A stretch of 7,441 nucleotides of DNA from Alectryocaccomicrobium faecavium (GTDB lineage Bacteria; Bacillota; Clostridia; Christensenellales; Aristaeellaceae): NCBI GenBank assembly GCA_018713425.1, contig DVOT01000230.1:1-7441 (forward strand), written 5' to 3'. Positions 1-6,089 of this stretch are shown piece after piece. Made by a program: the position numbers and the translations under genes. Under the pieces are notes generated by a model. The model did not search any database. It saw nothing but the letters and a program-made list of their open reading frames with translations, and was not told the DNA's origin. Numbering within the stretch: position 1 is the first letter of the stretch; the number at the start of each line of letters is the position of its first letter.

Positions 1-932
1 CGCTGGTGAACGCGGGCGGCGAGGCGGCGGGCCGCGCAGCCATGCGCCAGCTAAACGGCGGCGTGAGCGCGTATGTACACGGCCTGCGCGACCGGCTGGT
101 GGATCAAATCGCGCGGATTGAGGCGCATTTGGATTTTCCGGAAGAGGTGGACGAGGAGTTCACGCGCACGGAACTCATCGCGGCGCTTTCGGCGCTGGAA
201 GGCGAACTGCGCGCCCAGGCGGACGAGCGCCGCGCGCGCGTGGTGCGCGATGGGGCCAGTTGCGTGCTGCTCGGCGCGCCCAACGTGGGCAAATCTTCCA
301 TTATGAACGCGCTGGCGGGCAGCGAGCGCGCCATTGTGACCGACATCGCCGGCACCACGCGCGATGTGCTCACCGAGCGCATCTCCCTGGGCGGGCTGCT
401 GATTGAACTCAGCGACACTGCCGGCGTGCGCGAAACCGGGGACGAGATTGAGAAAATCGGCGTGGAACGCGCCCGGGCGGCGGCCGCGGCGGCGGACGCG
501 GTGCTCGCCGTGTTCGACGCGGGCACGCCCTGGACGCCGCAGGACAAAGAACTGCTTTCCGCGCTGGACGCGCGCGCCATCTGCGTGCTCAACAAAACCG
601 ATCTGCCCGTGCGCAAATCCCTGCCGGGCGCGATCGAAGTCTCTTGCCTCACGGGCGAGGGGCTGGACGAATTGCAGCGCGCCATCTTAAAGGCGCTGGA
701 CGCGCCCCAGGCCGGGGAAAACGCGCTGGTGTGCGAGCGCCACATCTCTTTGGCCCGCGAGGCGCTCGCGGAAATCCGCGCGGCGCTGGACGCGGCCCGC
801 GTGCGCGTGCCGCTGGACGCGCTCAGCGTACACTTGCACGCCGCGCTCAACCGCCTGGGCGAGATCACCGGCGAGGACGCTACGGAAGACGTGATCACCC
901 GCGTGTTCCAGAATTTTTGCGTGGGCAAATAG
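1..932 (+). CDS. mnmE: tRNA modification GTPase MnmE (5' part lies outside the window)
   Basis: MnmE works with MnmG to place the (carboxymethyl)aminomethyl group on the wobble uridine U34 of certain tRNAs. The reading frame is open to the window edge (codons in phase with position 3), so the N-terminal tetrahydrofolate-binding domain, roughly 150 residues of a usual ~455, is missing here. Counting from the GTG at position 6, the visible 308 residues hold the helical domain with the inserted G domain: P-loop GAPNVGKSS (90-98), switch region TDIAGTTRD (112-120), DTAG (137-140), NKTD (196-199) and an SCLTGEG G5-like loop (213-219). The protein ends in FCVGK, the conserved C-terminal C-x-G-K motif, so the 3' end is intact. 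The usual partner gene mnmG does not follow; a repeat-filled gap does. The GTG at 6 is an internal valine, not the start. Identification is secure. Confidence 0.97.
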   Translation, partial: LVNAGGEAAGRAAMRQLNGGVSAYVHGLRDRLVDQIARIEAHLDFPEEVDEEFTRTELIAALSALEGELRAQADERRARVVRDGASCVLLGAPNVGKSSIMNALAGSERAIVTDIAGTTRDVLTERISLGGLLIELSDTAGVRETGDEIEKIGVERARAAAAAADAVLAVFDAGTPWTPQDKELLSALDARAICVLNKTDLPVRKSLPGAIEVSCLTGEGLDELQRAILKALDAPQAGENALVCERHISLAREALAEIRAALDAARVRVPLDALSVHLHAALNRLGEITGEDATEDVITRVFQNFCVGK

Positions 933-948
933 TATCAGGCTGTCAAAA

Positions 949-968
949 AACCCCAAGAGAGCGGGGTT
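949..968 (+). terminator. Possible weak terminator hairpin after mnmE
   Basis: AACCCC (949-954) pairs with GGGGTT (963-968) around an 8-nt loop, 16 nt after the mnmE stop codon. An A-run precedes it, but only a short GTTGTCT follows, so there is no real U-tract in the forward direction. Position supports a terminator; the stem is short and the call is tentative. Confidence 0.35.
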
Positions 969-972
969 GTCT

Positions 973-1056
973 CTGCGGCCTTCGTGCGGTAGTGCCACTT
1001 TCCAAAAGGCTCCCCTGTGAAAGGGGAGCTGTCGGCGCTAGCCGACTGAGGGGTTG
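973..1056 (+). repeat. Palindromic repeat element E0 (partial): C-arm remnant, junction, A arm
   Basis: Partial copy of the palindromic family that recurs at 1058-1327, 6150-6321 and 6733-7441. TGCGGCCTTCGTGCG near 975 is the reverse complement of the start of the R1 (C-arm) module. The junction motif GTGCCACTTTCCAAAAGG leads into an A arm with two hairpins: GCTCCCCT/AGGGGAGC (1009-1016/1022-1029) and GTCGGC-GCTA-GCCGAC (1031-1046). It ends in GAGGGGTTG, the family terminus. No coding potential; reading frames through it are artefacts. Confidence 0.8.
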
Positions 1057-1057
1057 T

Positions 1058-1327
1058 CAATCCCTCCGTCACGGCTACGCCGTGCCACCTCCCTTTGGTA
1101 CCAAAGGGAGGCTTGACGGGGGCTTTTGGGGAGTGCAACTTCATACTGGTGTAGCACTATCCAAAAGGCTCCCTTGTGTAAAGGGGCGCACGAAGGCCGC
1201 CGCCAGTGGCGGAAACAGGCCGTAGTAAGCCCAGTAAGGCAAGGAGAACTGCAAACGAGCTTGCGAGTGCAGCAGGGCGACTATGCCGAACTGTGGAACG
1301 CTGTCAGCGAAGCTGACTGAGGGATTG
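1058..1327 (+). repeat. Complete palindromic repeat element E1 (B arm, junction, R1/C arm, A-type end)
   Basis: This is the only copy in the window with both ends visible: it starts CAATCCCTC and ends GAGGGATTG (9-bp terminal inverted repeats), 270 bp in total. In order: an inverted B arm with hairpin CACGGC-TAC-GCCGTG (1070-1084) and a perfect 24-bp palindrome (1088-1111, centre GGTACC); junction J (1121-1173, with GTGCAACTTC and TGTAGCAC); an R1 module (about 1182-1299) with stems CCGCC/GGCGG (1200-1204/1208-1212) and GCAA/TTGC (1251-1254/1261-1264); then GTCAGC-GAA-GCTGAC and the end. It directly abuts the end of E0 with one base between. I see no obvious target-site duplication. It encodes no protein, so if mobile it would need help in trans. 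Confidence 0.8.
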
Positions 1328-1339
1328 TTCCATCACGTT

Positions 1340-1365
1340 GCCGGCGTTAGCCGACTGAGGGGTTG
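1340..1365 (+). repeat. Remnant of an A-arm end
   Basis: GCCGGCGTTAGCCGACTGAG followed by GGGTTG matches the end of the E0 A arm (GTCGGCGCTAGCCGACTGAG then GGGTTG) with few changes. It lies 12 bp beyond E1, which fits E1 having landed beside or inside an older copy. Confidence 0.6.
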
Positions 1366-1454
1366 CTTTCGTGCACCCCTTTTGCCACTTTCTTGGGGGC
1401 AAGGAGGGTTTTGCGCCTTTTTTCCTTTGCCTTGCGTTTTTCCCTGTTGAATCT

Positions 1455-1493
1455 GGGGCTGCGAAAAATCTTCTGTTGTTTTTTCACAGCCCC
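1455..1493. other. Isolated long hairpin upstream of the dehydrogenase promoter
   Basis: GGGGCTG (1455-1461) and GAAAAA (1463-1468) pair with TTTTTC (1480-1485) and CAGCCCC (1487-1493), with one C/A mismatch and an 11-nt loop. It ends 5 bp before the -35 box at 1499. The internal T-run sits inside the stem rather than after it, so it is not a standard terminator. It may insulate the promoter. The rest of 1366-1454 is T-rich on this strand and I see nothing else in it. Confidence 0.5.
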
Positions 1494-1498
1494 TAGTC

Positions 1499-1527
1499 TT
1501 GAACTATCGGCGCATGTGTGGTATCAT
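1499..1527 (+). promoter_or_regulatory. Sigma-A-type promoter of the dehydrogenase gene
   Basis: TTGAAC (1499-1504), 17-bp spacer, TATCAT (1522-1527) preceded by TG at 1519-1520 (extended -10). The predicted transcript start near 1534 leaves a leader of about 23 nt with GGGGAGGAA before the ATG. Confidence 0.75.
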
Positions 1528-1536
1528 GATAGCACA
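1517..1536. promoter_or_regulatory. Operator-like palindrome over the -10 box
   Basis: TGTG-g-TATCATGATA-g-CACA is symmetrical at 18 of 20 positions and covers the -10 box and the expected transcript start, so a bound protein would block initiation. The N-GGTAT…ATA-C pattern loosely recalls operators of FadR-type GntR regulators of hexuronate genes. The regulator is not in the window and that family assignment is a guess. It does not have CRP spacing. Confidence 0.6.
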
Positions 1537-1556
1537 AATCATGGGGAGGAATTGCC

Positions 1557-3041
1557 ATGCATCTCAATTTGCAACAATTGCACGCTCCCGAGTGGGCGCA
1601 AAAGGGATATGATCTACCCAAATTTGATGTGGAGCGCGTGCGCGCCGCCGCGCCGCGCTGGGTGCACTTTGGCGCGGGCAACATTTTCCGCTCGTTTATC
1701 GCCTGCGCGCAGCAAACCGTTTTGGACAAGGGCCTGTGCGACCATGGCATCGTGGTGTGCGAAGGTTTCGATCCGGAAATCGTCGAGCGCGCGTACCGCC
1801 CGTTCGACAATTTGAGCGTCGCTGTTTCCCTCAAGGCGAACGGCGGCATCGATAAGCGCCTGGTCGCTTCGGTGGTGGAATCGCTCACGTTCGCGGATAT
1901 GGCGCGCCTGCAGGAGATCTTCGCCAGCCCCGCGCTACAAATGGCCAGCTTCACCATCACGGAAAAGGGCTACGATCCCAAGTTCGCCCACGCGCCTGGT
2001 TCGCTGATGGGCACGCTGGCGGATCTGTTGCGCCACCGCATGCGCACGAGCGCCGCGCCCATCGCCCTGGTGAGCATGGACAATTGCTCCCGCAACGGCG
2101 AAAAGCTGCAAAATGTGATCGAAATGCTCGCCGAGGGCGACGCGGAATTCGCCGCCTATCTGCGCGAGAAGGTCACCTTCCCCTGGACGATGATCGATAA
2201 GATCACGCCGCGTCCGGATCCGCGCGTGGCGGAAATGCTCCGCCAGGACGGCTTTGAGGACACGGAACTCATCATCACCGCGCGCAAGACCTACACCGCC
2301 GCCTTCGTGAACGCCGAGGAAAAGGAATACCTCGTGATTGAGGACAATTTCCCCAACGGCCGGCCGCCGCTGGAAGCTGCGGGCATCTATTTTGCCGGCC
2401 GCGAAACCGTTTCCAACGTGGAGCGCATGAAGGTGACCACTTGCCTGAACCCGTTGCACACCGCGCTGGCTGTGTTCGGCTGCGTGATGGGCTACGAAAC
2501 CATCTGCGCGGAAATGGGCGATCCGCTGCTCAAAAAGCTGGTGGAGCGCATCGGCTATGTGGAGGGCCTGCCCGTGGTGGTCTCCCCTGGCATCATCGAT
2601 CCCAAGACGTTTATCGACGAAGTCGTCAACGAGCGCCTGCCCAACGTGTTCCTGCCCGATACGCCTCAGCGCATCGCCACCGATACTTCGCAAAAGCTGG
2701 CCATCCGCTTTGGCGAAACCATCAAGGCGCACGTGGCGCGCGGCGATGTGGACGCTCTGGTGGGCATCCCGCTGGCCCTGGCCGGTTGGTTCAAGTACCT
2801 TTCCGGCGTGGGCGACGATGGCGCGCCCTTCGCGCTCAGCCCGGATCCGCGCCTGCCGCTGTTTGCAGAGCCGCTCACGGCCGAAAACGCCGGCCGCCTG
2901 ATCCCGCCCGTGCTGCGCGATACGAGCATCTTCGGCCTCGATCTGGAAGAAGCCGGCCTGGCAAACCGCGTGCTGGCCTACGCCCAGGATATGCTGGCGG
3001 GCACCGCCCGCGCCGTGCTCGAGCGCGAGCTTAAGGACTAA
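1557..3041 (+). CDS. Mannitol dehydrogenase-family oxidoreductase (probable hexuronate/polyol reductase)
   Basis: A 494-aa cytosolic NAD(P)-dependent oxidoreductase of the long-chain polyol dehydrogenase family, which includes mannitol 2-dehydrogenase, fructuronate reductase (UxuB) and tagaturonate reductase (UxaB). The Rossmann domain begins with WVHFGAGNIFR (35-45), SFTITEKGY lies at 131-139, and SMDNCSRNG (173-181) carries the conserved Asn. The C-terminal domain has KVTTCLNPLH (292-301), which supplies the family Lys, Asn and His; the Lys-Asn gap is one residue longer than I recall for Pseudomonas mannitol dehydrogenase. The start is fixed by GGGGAGGAA 8 nt upstream and a good promoter. 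It is monocistronic, with no uronate isomerase, mannonate dehydratase or sugar transporter beside it, so the substrate cannot be read from context. Fructuronate reductase is the likeliest specific role; mannitol or tagaturonate are alternatives. The family is sure, the substrate is not. Confidence 0.9.
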   Translation: MHLNLQQLHAPEWAQKGYDLPKFDVERVRAAAPRWVHFGAGNIFRSFIACAQQTVLDKGLCDHGIVVCEGFDPEIVERAYRPFDNLSVAVSLKANGGIDKRLVASVVESLTFADMARLQEIFASPALQMASFTITEKGYDPKFAHAPGSLMGTLADLLRHRMRTSAAPIALVSMDNCSRNGEKLQNVIEMLAEGDAEFAAYLREKVTFPWTMIDKITPRPDPRVAEMLRQDGFEDTELIITARKTYTAAFVNAEEKEYLVIEDNFPNGRPPLEAAGIYFAGRETVSNVERMKVTTCLNPLHTALAVFGCVMGYETICAEMGDPLLKKLVERIGYVEGLPVVVSPGIIDPKTFIDEVVNERLPNVFLPDTPQRIATDTSQKLAIRFGETIKAHVARGDVDALVGIPLALAGWFKYLSGVGDDGAPFALSPDPRLPLFAEPLTAENAGRLIPPVLRDTSIFGLDLEEAGLANRVLAYAQDMLAGTARAVLERELKD

Positions 3042-3048
3042 AGAGAGC

Positions 3049-3088
3049 AAAAAATCGGCCCTTGCGGAATTTGCGTCCGCAAGGGCCG
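3049..3088 (-). terminator. Strong intrinsic terminator for minus-strand transcription (hairpin H1)
   Basis: A 13-bp perfect stem, CGGCCCTTGCGGA (3056-3068) with TCCGCAAGGGCCG (3076-3088), has a 7-nt loop. Read on the minus strand it is followed at once by A-TTTTTT (3054-3049), the classic intrinsic-terminator layout. On the plus strand, for the dehydrogenase transcript, it has no U-tract (CTGATCG follows), although the stem lies only 15 nt after that gene's stop codon and may still mark its 3' end. Confidence 0.7.
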
Positions 3089-3290
3089 CTGATCGTTGAC
3101 AAACCTTTGGTTTGTCAACGAGGGATTACCCGGCCGCTTGCAAATCAAAGATTTGCGGCCAGCGACCGGGACGGGAATGTATTTTTCTCCGCAAATGCAA
3201 GCATTTGCTCCCGAAAAATACCAGAAATGACGTACACGCCGTCATTTCTGATTAGAACCTTTTTTCTTTCGAGACTTTGTCAATAGTCTA
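3089..3290. repeat. Cluster of consecutive hairpins between two copies of one 33-bp hairpin
   Basis: No credible conventional gene. Hairpins in order: CGTTGACAAACC/GGTTTGTCAACG (3094-3105/3109-3120, 12 bp, TTT loop); GCAAATC/GATTTGC (3140-3146/3150-3156) with outer GGCC pairs; a two-part stem with outer TATTTTTC/GAAAAATA (3180-3187/3213-3220) and inner GCAAATGC/GCATTTGC (3191-3198/3201-3208); CAGAAATGACG/CGTCATTTCTG (3222-3232/3240-3250, 11 bp) followed 10 nt later by TTTTTT; and a weak AGACT/AGTCT (3272-3276/3285-3289). Such density is unlikely by chance. It may be a structured RNA, a small mobile unit or a multi-part terminator; the sequence alone does not decide. Confidence 0.65.
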
Positions 3291-3342
3291 CGGCCCTTGC
3301 GGAATTCGCGTCCGCAAGGGCCGTTTGCGCCCATTCGTTCAT
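3280..3342 (-). CDS. Possible 20-codon ORF (leader peptide or micro-protein)
   Basis: On the minus strand an ATG (3342-3340) follows GAGGAG with 6 nt spacing, a site as good as those of the real genes here. It opens a 20-codon frame beginning MNEWAQT and ending AVDY, Ala-rich, with no membrane segment. Its coding sequence contains the whole H7 hairpin, and the strong minus-strand terminator at 3049-3088 lies downstream. No promoter is evident between it and the gdhA 3' hairpins, so it would depend on read-through or an unseen start site. A chance ORF is quite possible. Confidence 0.22.
   Translation of the reverse strand: MNEWAQTALADANSARAVDY
3291..3323. repeat. Second copy of the 33-bp hairpin (H7)
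   Basis: Same 13-bp stem as the hairpin at 3056-3088 and same orientation; 32 of 33 bases are identical, the one change (T to C) being in the loop. Neither side has a T-tract as good as that of the first copy. The pair are direct repeats bounding the hairpin cluster, as expected for a duplicated terminator or the ends of an inserted unit. Confidence 0.75.
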
Positions 3343-3381
3343 AAAAATCTCCTCAAAATATGGACAACGCCCGTTAAGAGG

Positions 3382-3418
3382 AATGGGGCTGCCGCAAAAC
3401 AGGCGCGGCAGCCCCATT
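3382..3418 (-). terminator. gdhA terminator hairpin
   Basis: A 14-bp perfect stem (AATGGGGCTGCCGC at 3382-3395 with its complement at 3405-3418) has a 9-nt loop, 88 nt after the gdhA stop codon. On the minus strand it is followed by CCTCTT, a weak U-tract; on the plus strand the stem ends ATT and runs into TT, so it may act both ways. Confidence 0.7.
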
Positions 3419-3451
3419 TTCAAAACCGGCCGGGGATAAACATAAGGCCTT

Positions 3452-3479
3452 GCGCGGCTCCCGGCCGAAAACGCCGCGC
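3452..3479 (-). other. Hairpin in the gdhA 3' untranslated region
   Basis: GCGCGGC (3452-3458) pairs with GCCGCGC (3473-3479) around a 14-nt loop, 27 nt after the gdhA stop codon and before the main terminator hairpin. No U-tract follows; an RNA-stabilising role is possible. Confidence 0.4.
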
Positions 3480-3505
3480 GAAGCATAAATAACCGTCGGT
3501 CCGCC

Positions 3506-4837
3506 TTACACGATGCCGTGCGCCAGCATGGAAGTGGCGACCTTCTTGAAGCCCGCGATGTTCGCGCCCGCCACGTAATTGTCGCCAAAGCCGAACTCTT
3601 CGCACACGGAGCGGATCTGGCCATAGATGCCGGCCATGATGCCCTTGAGCCGCTCGTCCACCTCGGCGAACGACCAGGAGAGGCGCAGGCTATTCTGGCT
3701 CATTTCCAGCGCGGAAACCGCCACGCCGCCCGCGTTCGCGGCCTTGCCCGGGGCGAACAGCACGCCCGCGGACTGGAAGCGGTGCGCCGCGTCGGGCGTG
3801 GTGGGCATGTTGGCACCCTCGCCCACGGCGAACACGCCGTTCTTGATCAGGGTTTCCGCGTCGGCCAAATGCAGCTCGTTCTGCGTGGCGCAGGGCAGCG
3901 CCACGTCGCAGGGCACGTCCCAAATGCGGCCGGTCTCGTGGTACTCGGCCTTCGGGCGGTAGGAAACGTATTCGCGGATGCGCTTGCGCTCCACTTCTTT
4001 GATCTGCTTGATCGCGGTCAGGTCGATGCCCTCGGCGTCGTACACCCAGCCGTTGGAATCGGACATGGCGACCACCTTCGCGCCGAGCTGCTGCGCCTTT
4101 TCGCAGGCGTAGGTGGCCACGTTGCCGGAGCCGGAGATGACCACGGTTTTGCCGCTGAAGGACTGGCCCTTGGAGGCGAGCACTTCGCTCATGAAGTACA
4201 CCAGGCCATAGCCAGTGGCTTCCGTGCGCGCCAGCGAGCCGCCATAGGTGAGGCCCTTGCCCGTGAGCACGCCTTCGTACAGGCTGGTGATGCGCTTATA
4301 CTGGCCGTAGAGATAGCCGATTTCGCGCGCGCCCGTGCCGATATCGCCGGCGGGCACGTCCACATCCGCGCCGATGTGGCGGTACAGCTCGGTCATGAAG
4401 CTCTGGCAGAAGGCCATCACTTCGCGGTCCGACTTGCCCTTGGGATCGAAATCGCTGCCGCCCTTGCCGCCGCCGATGGGAAGCCCAGTGAGGGCGTTTT
4501 TGAAGATCTGCTCAAAGCCCAGGAACTTGATGATGGAAAGGTTTACGCTGGGATGCAGGCGCAGGCCGCCCTTGTAGGGGCCAATGGCATTGTTGAACTG
4601 CACGCGGTAGCCGCGGTTCACCCGCACGACGCCCTTATCGTCCACCCACGGCACGCGGAAAAGGATCGCGCGATCCGGCTCGGTGAGGCGCTCGAGAATG
4701 GCTTGCTGCTGATAGGCCGGGTTCTTTTCCACGGCGGGCGCAATGGAAGTGAGCACTTCCTCGGCGGCCTGCAGGAATTCTACCTCGTGGGGATGGTTGG
4801 CGACAAGGCTTTCATAAACCTCTTTTACGTAAGACAT
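3506..4837 (-). CDS. gdhA: NADP-type glutamate dehydrogenase
   Basis: A 443-aa cytosolic enzyme that reductively aminates 2-oxoglutarate with ammonium to L-glutamate; length matches the ~447-aa hexameric bacterial GdhA. Visible features are the substrate region GPYKGGLRLHPSVN (86-99), the catalytic-lysine loop PIGGGKGGSDFDPKGKS (120-136, Lys125), PAGDIGTGARE with the catalytic Asp165, and the Rossmann motif GSGNVA (236-241) with SDSNG (259-263) after the second strand. The start is the ATG at 4837: AAGGAGGAAG lies just upstream and the encoded MSYVKEVYESL fits the family; the in-frame extension to 4951 reaches beyond the promoter, so it cannot be coding. It is transcribed alone, divergent from the binding-protein gene. 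NADP rather than NAD use is inferred from overall family resemblance. Confidence 0.96.
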   Translation of the reverse strand: MSYVKEVYESLVANHPHEVEFLQAAEEVLTSIAPAVEKNPAYQQQAILERLTEPDRAILFRVPWVDDKGVVRVNRGYRVQFNNAIGPYKGGLRLHPSVNLSIIKFLGFEQIFKNALTGLPIGGGKGGSDFDPKGKSDREVMAFCQSFMTELYRHIGADVDVPAGDIGTGAREIGYLYGQYKRITSLYEGVLTGKGLTYGGSLARTEATGYGLVYFMSEVLASKGQSFSGKTVVISGSGNVATYACEKAQQLGAKVVAMSDSNGWVYDAEGIDLTAIKQIKEVERKRIREYVSYRPKAEYHETGRIWDVPCDVALPCATQNELHLADAETLIKNGVFAVGEGANMPTTPDAAHRFQSAGVLFAPGKAANAGGVAVSALEMSQNSLRLSWSFAEVDERLKGIMAGIYGQIRSVCEEFGFGDNYVAGANIAGFKKVATSMLAHGIV

Positions 4838-4867
4838 GGGCTTCCTCCTTCGAATCTGAATGCAATG

Positions 4868-4896
4868 ATTATACTCCCATGCGCCCGCGCTGTCAA
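4868..4896 (-). promoter_or_regulatory. Perfect consensus sigma-A promoter of gdhA
   Basis: On the minus strand TTGACA (4896-4891), a 17-bp spacer and TATAAT (4873-4868) match the consensus at all 12 positions. The transcript should start near 4861, giving a leader of about 24 nt. This implies strong intrinsic expression. Confidence 0.9.
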
Positions 4897-4902
4897 TGCA
4901 GA

Positions 4903-4932
4903 TTTGCAGGAATTTACATGGATTTCTGCAAA
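4903..4932. promoter_or_regulatory. Dyad upstream of the gdhA promoter (candidate activator site)
   Basis: TTTGCAGGAAT (4903-4913) and ATTTCTGCAAA (4922-4932) are inverted arms matching at 10 of 11 positions with an 8-bp spacer. The centre lies about 57 bp upstream of the predicted gdhA start, typical of an activator site rather than a repressor. A related GCAAATCTG word also occurs at 5058-5066 inside the divergent promoter. Confidence 0.45.
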
Positions 4933-5045
4933 TTCTGATAAAAAAGGCCACAAAATGCGCCTGGAATGAAAGTTTTGCTTGCCTATCTCCCGGTTGCGGG
5001 TGCGAATGGAGCGCTTGCGCGCCCGCGCGGTCGGGAAATGCGTTC

Positions 5046-5073
5046 TTGCAATTTTACGCAAATCTGGTATAAT
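5046..5073 (+). promoter_or_regulatory. Promoter of the solute-binding-protein gene
   Basis: TTGCAA (5046-5051), 16-bp spacer, TATAAT (5068-5073) with the TG of an extended -10 at 5065-5066. Predicted start near 5080. TTGC…GCAA at 5047-5062 forms a weak inverted repeat over the -35 and spacer, a possible operator of low confidence. The remaining intergenic DNA, 4933-5045, shows nothing I can name. Confidence 0.8.
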
Positions 5074-5084
5074 TGTGGTGAACA

Positions 5085-5102
5085 GCGCCGCTCAGGCGGC
5101 GC
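5085..5102 (+). other. 5'-UTR hairpin of the binding-protein mRNA
   Basis: GCGCCGC (5085-5091) pairs with GCGGCGC (5096-5102), loop TCAG. It begins within a few bases of the predicted transcript start and ends 8 nt before the AGGGAGG ribosome binding site (5111-5117), so it would form the very 5' end of the message. A stabilising stem is the simplest role; it is too small for a riboswitch. Confidence 0.6.
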
Positions 5103-5125
5103 GAATAAAAAGGGAGGCTTCTTTT

Positions 5126-6073
5126 ATGAAGAAAGTCCTTGCATTGGCGCTCGCGCTCGTGCTTGCGCTCGGGTGCGCATCCTTCGCAATGGCCGAGGAA
5201 GAAAAGCCCTTGATCGGCATTCTCGCCCCGGCGACGACGCACGGCTGGGTGGGCGGCGTGGCCTACTTTGCCGAGCAGGCCGCAGAAGAACTGGACCTGA
5301 ACTACGTGATGCTCACTTCCTCCACGGCGGACGAGATGTCCAGCCAGATCGAACAGCTCATTTCCATGGACGCGAAGGCCATCGTCGTGTGGCCGCAGTT
5401 CACCGGCGTGGAAGTGGCGGCGGAAATGGCCCTGGAACAGGGCATCATCATCTACAACTTCGATATGATCATCGATGTGGATGAGAAGTATGCCGATTTG
5501 ATGTACACCCTCACGGGCGACAACTACGGCATGGGCGTGGAAGGCGCCAACTACATCGCCGAAAAGCTGGATGGCCAGGGCAAAGTGCTGGTGCTGAACA
5601 AGCCGGGCGCGGGCAACGTGAACGACGACCGCCTGGGCGGCTTTGAGGACACCATCGCCGAAATCGCGCCCGAAATCGAAATCATCGCCGAAGTGGCCAG
5701 CGATTTCACGCGCGAGGCGGGCCTTGCCGATATGACGGACGCGCTCACCGCCTATCCGGAGATCGACGCCGTGTTCTCGCTGGACGATGAAACCTCCATC
5801 GGCGCGCTGCAGGCCATCGACGAGTCCGGCCGCACGGATGTGAAGGTCATCACCGGTGGCGGCGGCTGCCAGGAATACTTCAATATGATGCCCGAATACG
5901 AGAACATCTGGGTTTGCTCGGCCACCTATTCGCCGGATATGATCACCCACTGCGTGGAAAACGTGGCGAAGATCCTGGCGGGCGAAGAAGTGGAACACAA
6001 CGTGGTGATCCCCACCACCATCGTGGACCGCGATAACGTCGAGGAATTCCTCAATCCCGATTCGCCGTATTAA
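5126..6073 (+). CDS. Sugar-type ABC transporter solute-binding protein (periplasmic-binding-protein type 1)
   Basis: A 315-aa exported protein resembling ribose/galactose-type binding proteins (RbsB-like, PF13407). Residues 1-23 form a leader: MKK, a Leu/Ala/Val core, then AMA before EEE, a good signal-peptidase I site. Cys17 follows ALG, which is a poor lipobox (Ala at -3), so lipid anchoring, usual for Gram-positive binding proteins, is uncertain. The mature part opens IGILAPATTHGWVGGVAYFAEQ, as in this fold, has the DEMSSQIEQLISMDAKAIVV segment of lobe 1, and GKVLVLNKPGAGNVNDDRLGGFEDT in lobe 2. It is acidic. AGGGAGG 8 nt upstream decides the start; the 49-codon upstream extension crosses the promoter and is not coding. 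No permease or ATPase gene lies within 1.3 kb downstream and gdhA is upstream, so it is an orphan. The ligand is unknown, a sugar or related compound being likeliest. Confidence 0.9.
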   Translation: MKKVLALALALVLALGCASFAMAEEEKPLIGILAPATTHGWVGGVAYFAEQAAEELDLNYVMLTSSTADEMSSQIEQLISMDAKAIVVWPQFTGVEVAAEMALEQGIIIYNFDMIIDVDEKYADLMYTLTGDNYGMGVEGANYIAEKLDGQGKVLVLNKPGAGNVNDDRLGGFEDTIAEIAPEIEIIAEVASDFTREAGLADMTDALTAYPEIDAVFSLDDETSIGALQAIDESGRTDVKVITGGGGCQEYFNMMPEYENIWVCSATYSPDMITHCVENVAKILAGEEVEHNVVIPTTIVDRDNVEEFLNPDSPY

Positions 6074-6089
6074 GATGGATGAAAAGCAT

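Noticed and set aside
1517..1536. CRP-type site at the dehydrogenase promoter
   Set aside because: TGTG and CACA are present, but 12 bp lie between them instead of the 8 of the CRP consensus.
1540..1560. Shared start context GGAGGAATTGCC-R-TGCA at the dehydrogenase (1544-1560) and nuclease (6344-6359) genes
   Set aside because: Striking, but half of it is the Shine-Dalgarno sequence; the promoters and downstream codons do not match, so common origin is not supported.
1935..3050. 371-aa open frame on the minus strand opposite the dehydrogenase
   Set aside because: His/Arg/Ala-rich shadow of the real gene with no ribosome binding site I can see and no family resemblance.
4838..4951. 38-residue N-terminal extension of gdhA from the ATG at 4951
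   Set aside because: It would start upstream of the perfect promoter and predicted transcript start; the ATG at 4837 has the ribosome binding site and family-like N-terminus.
3518..4969. 483-aa open frame on the plus strand opposite gdhA
   Set aside because: It lies antisense to an unmistakable gdhA with all catalytic motifs, has no recognisable domain, and is explained by high GC at third codon positions.
5054..5998. 314-aa minus-strand frame opposite the binding protein
   Set aside because: Shadow of the real gene; it also crosses the promoter and 5'-UTR hairpin of that gene.
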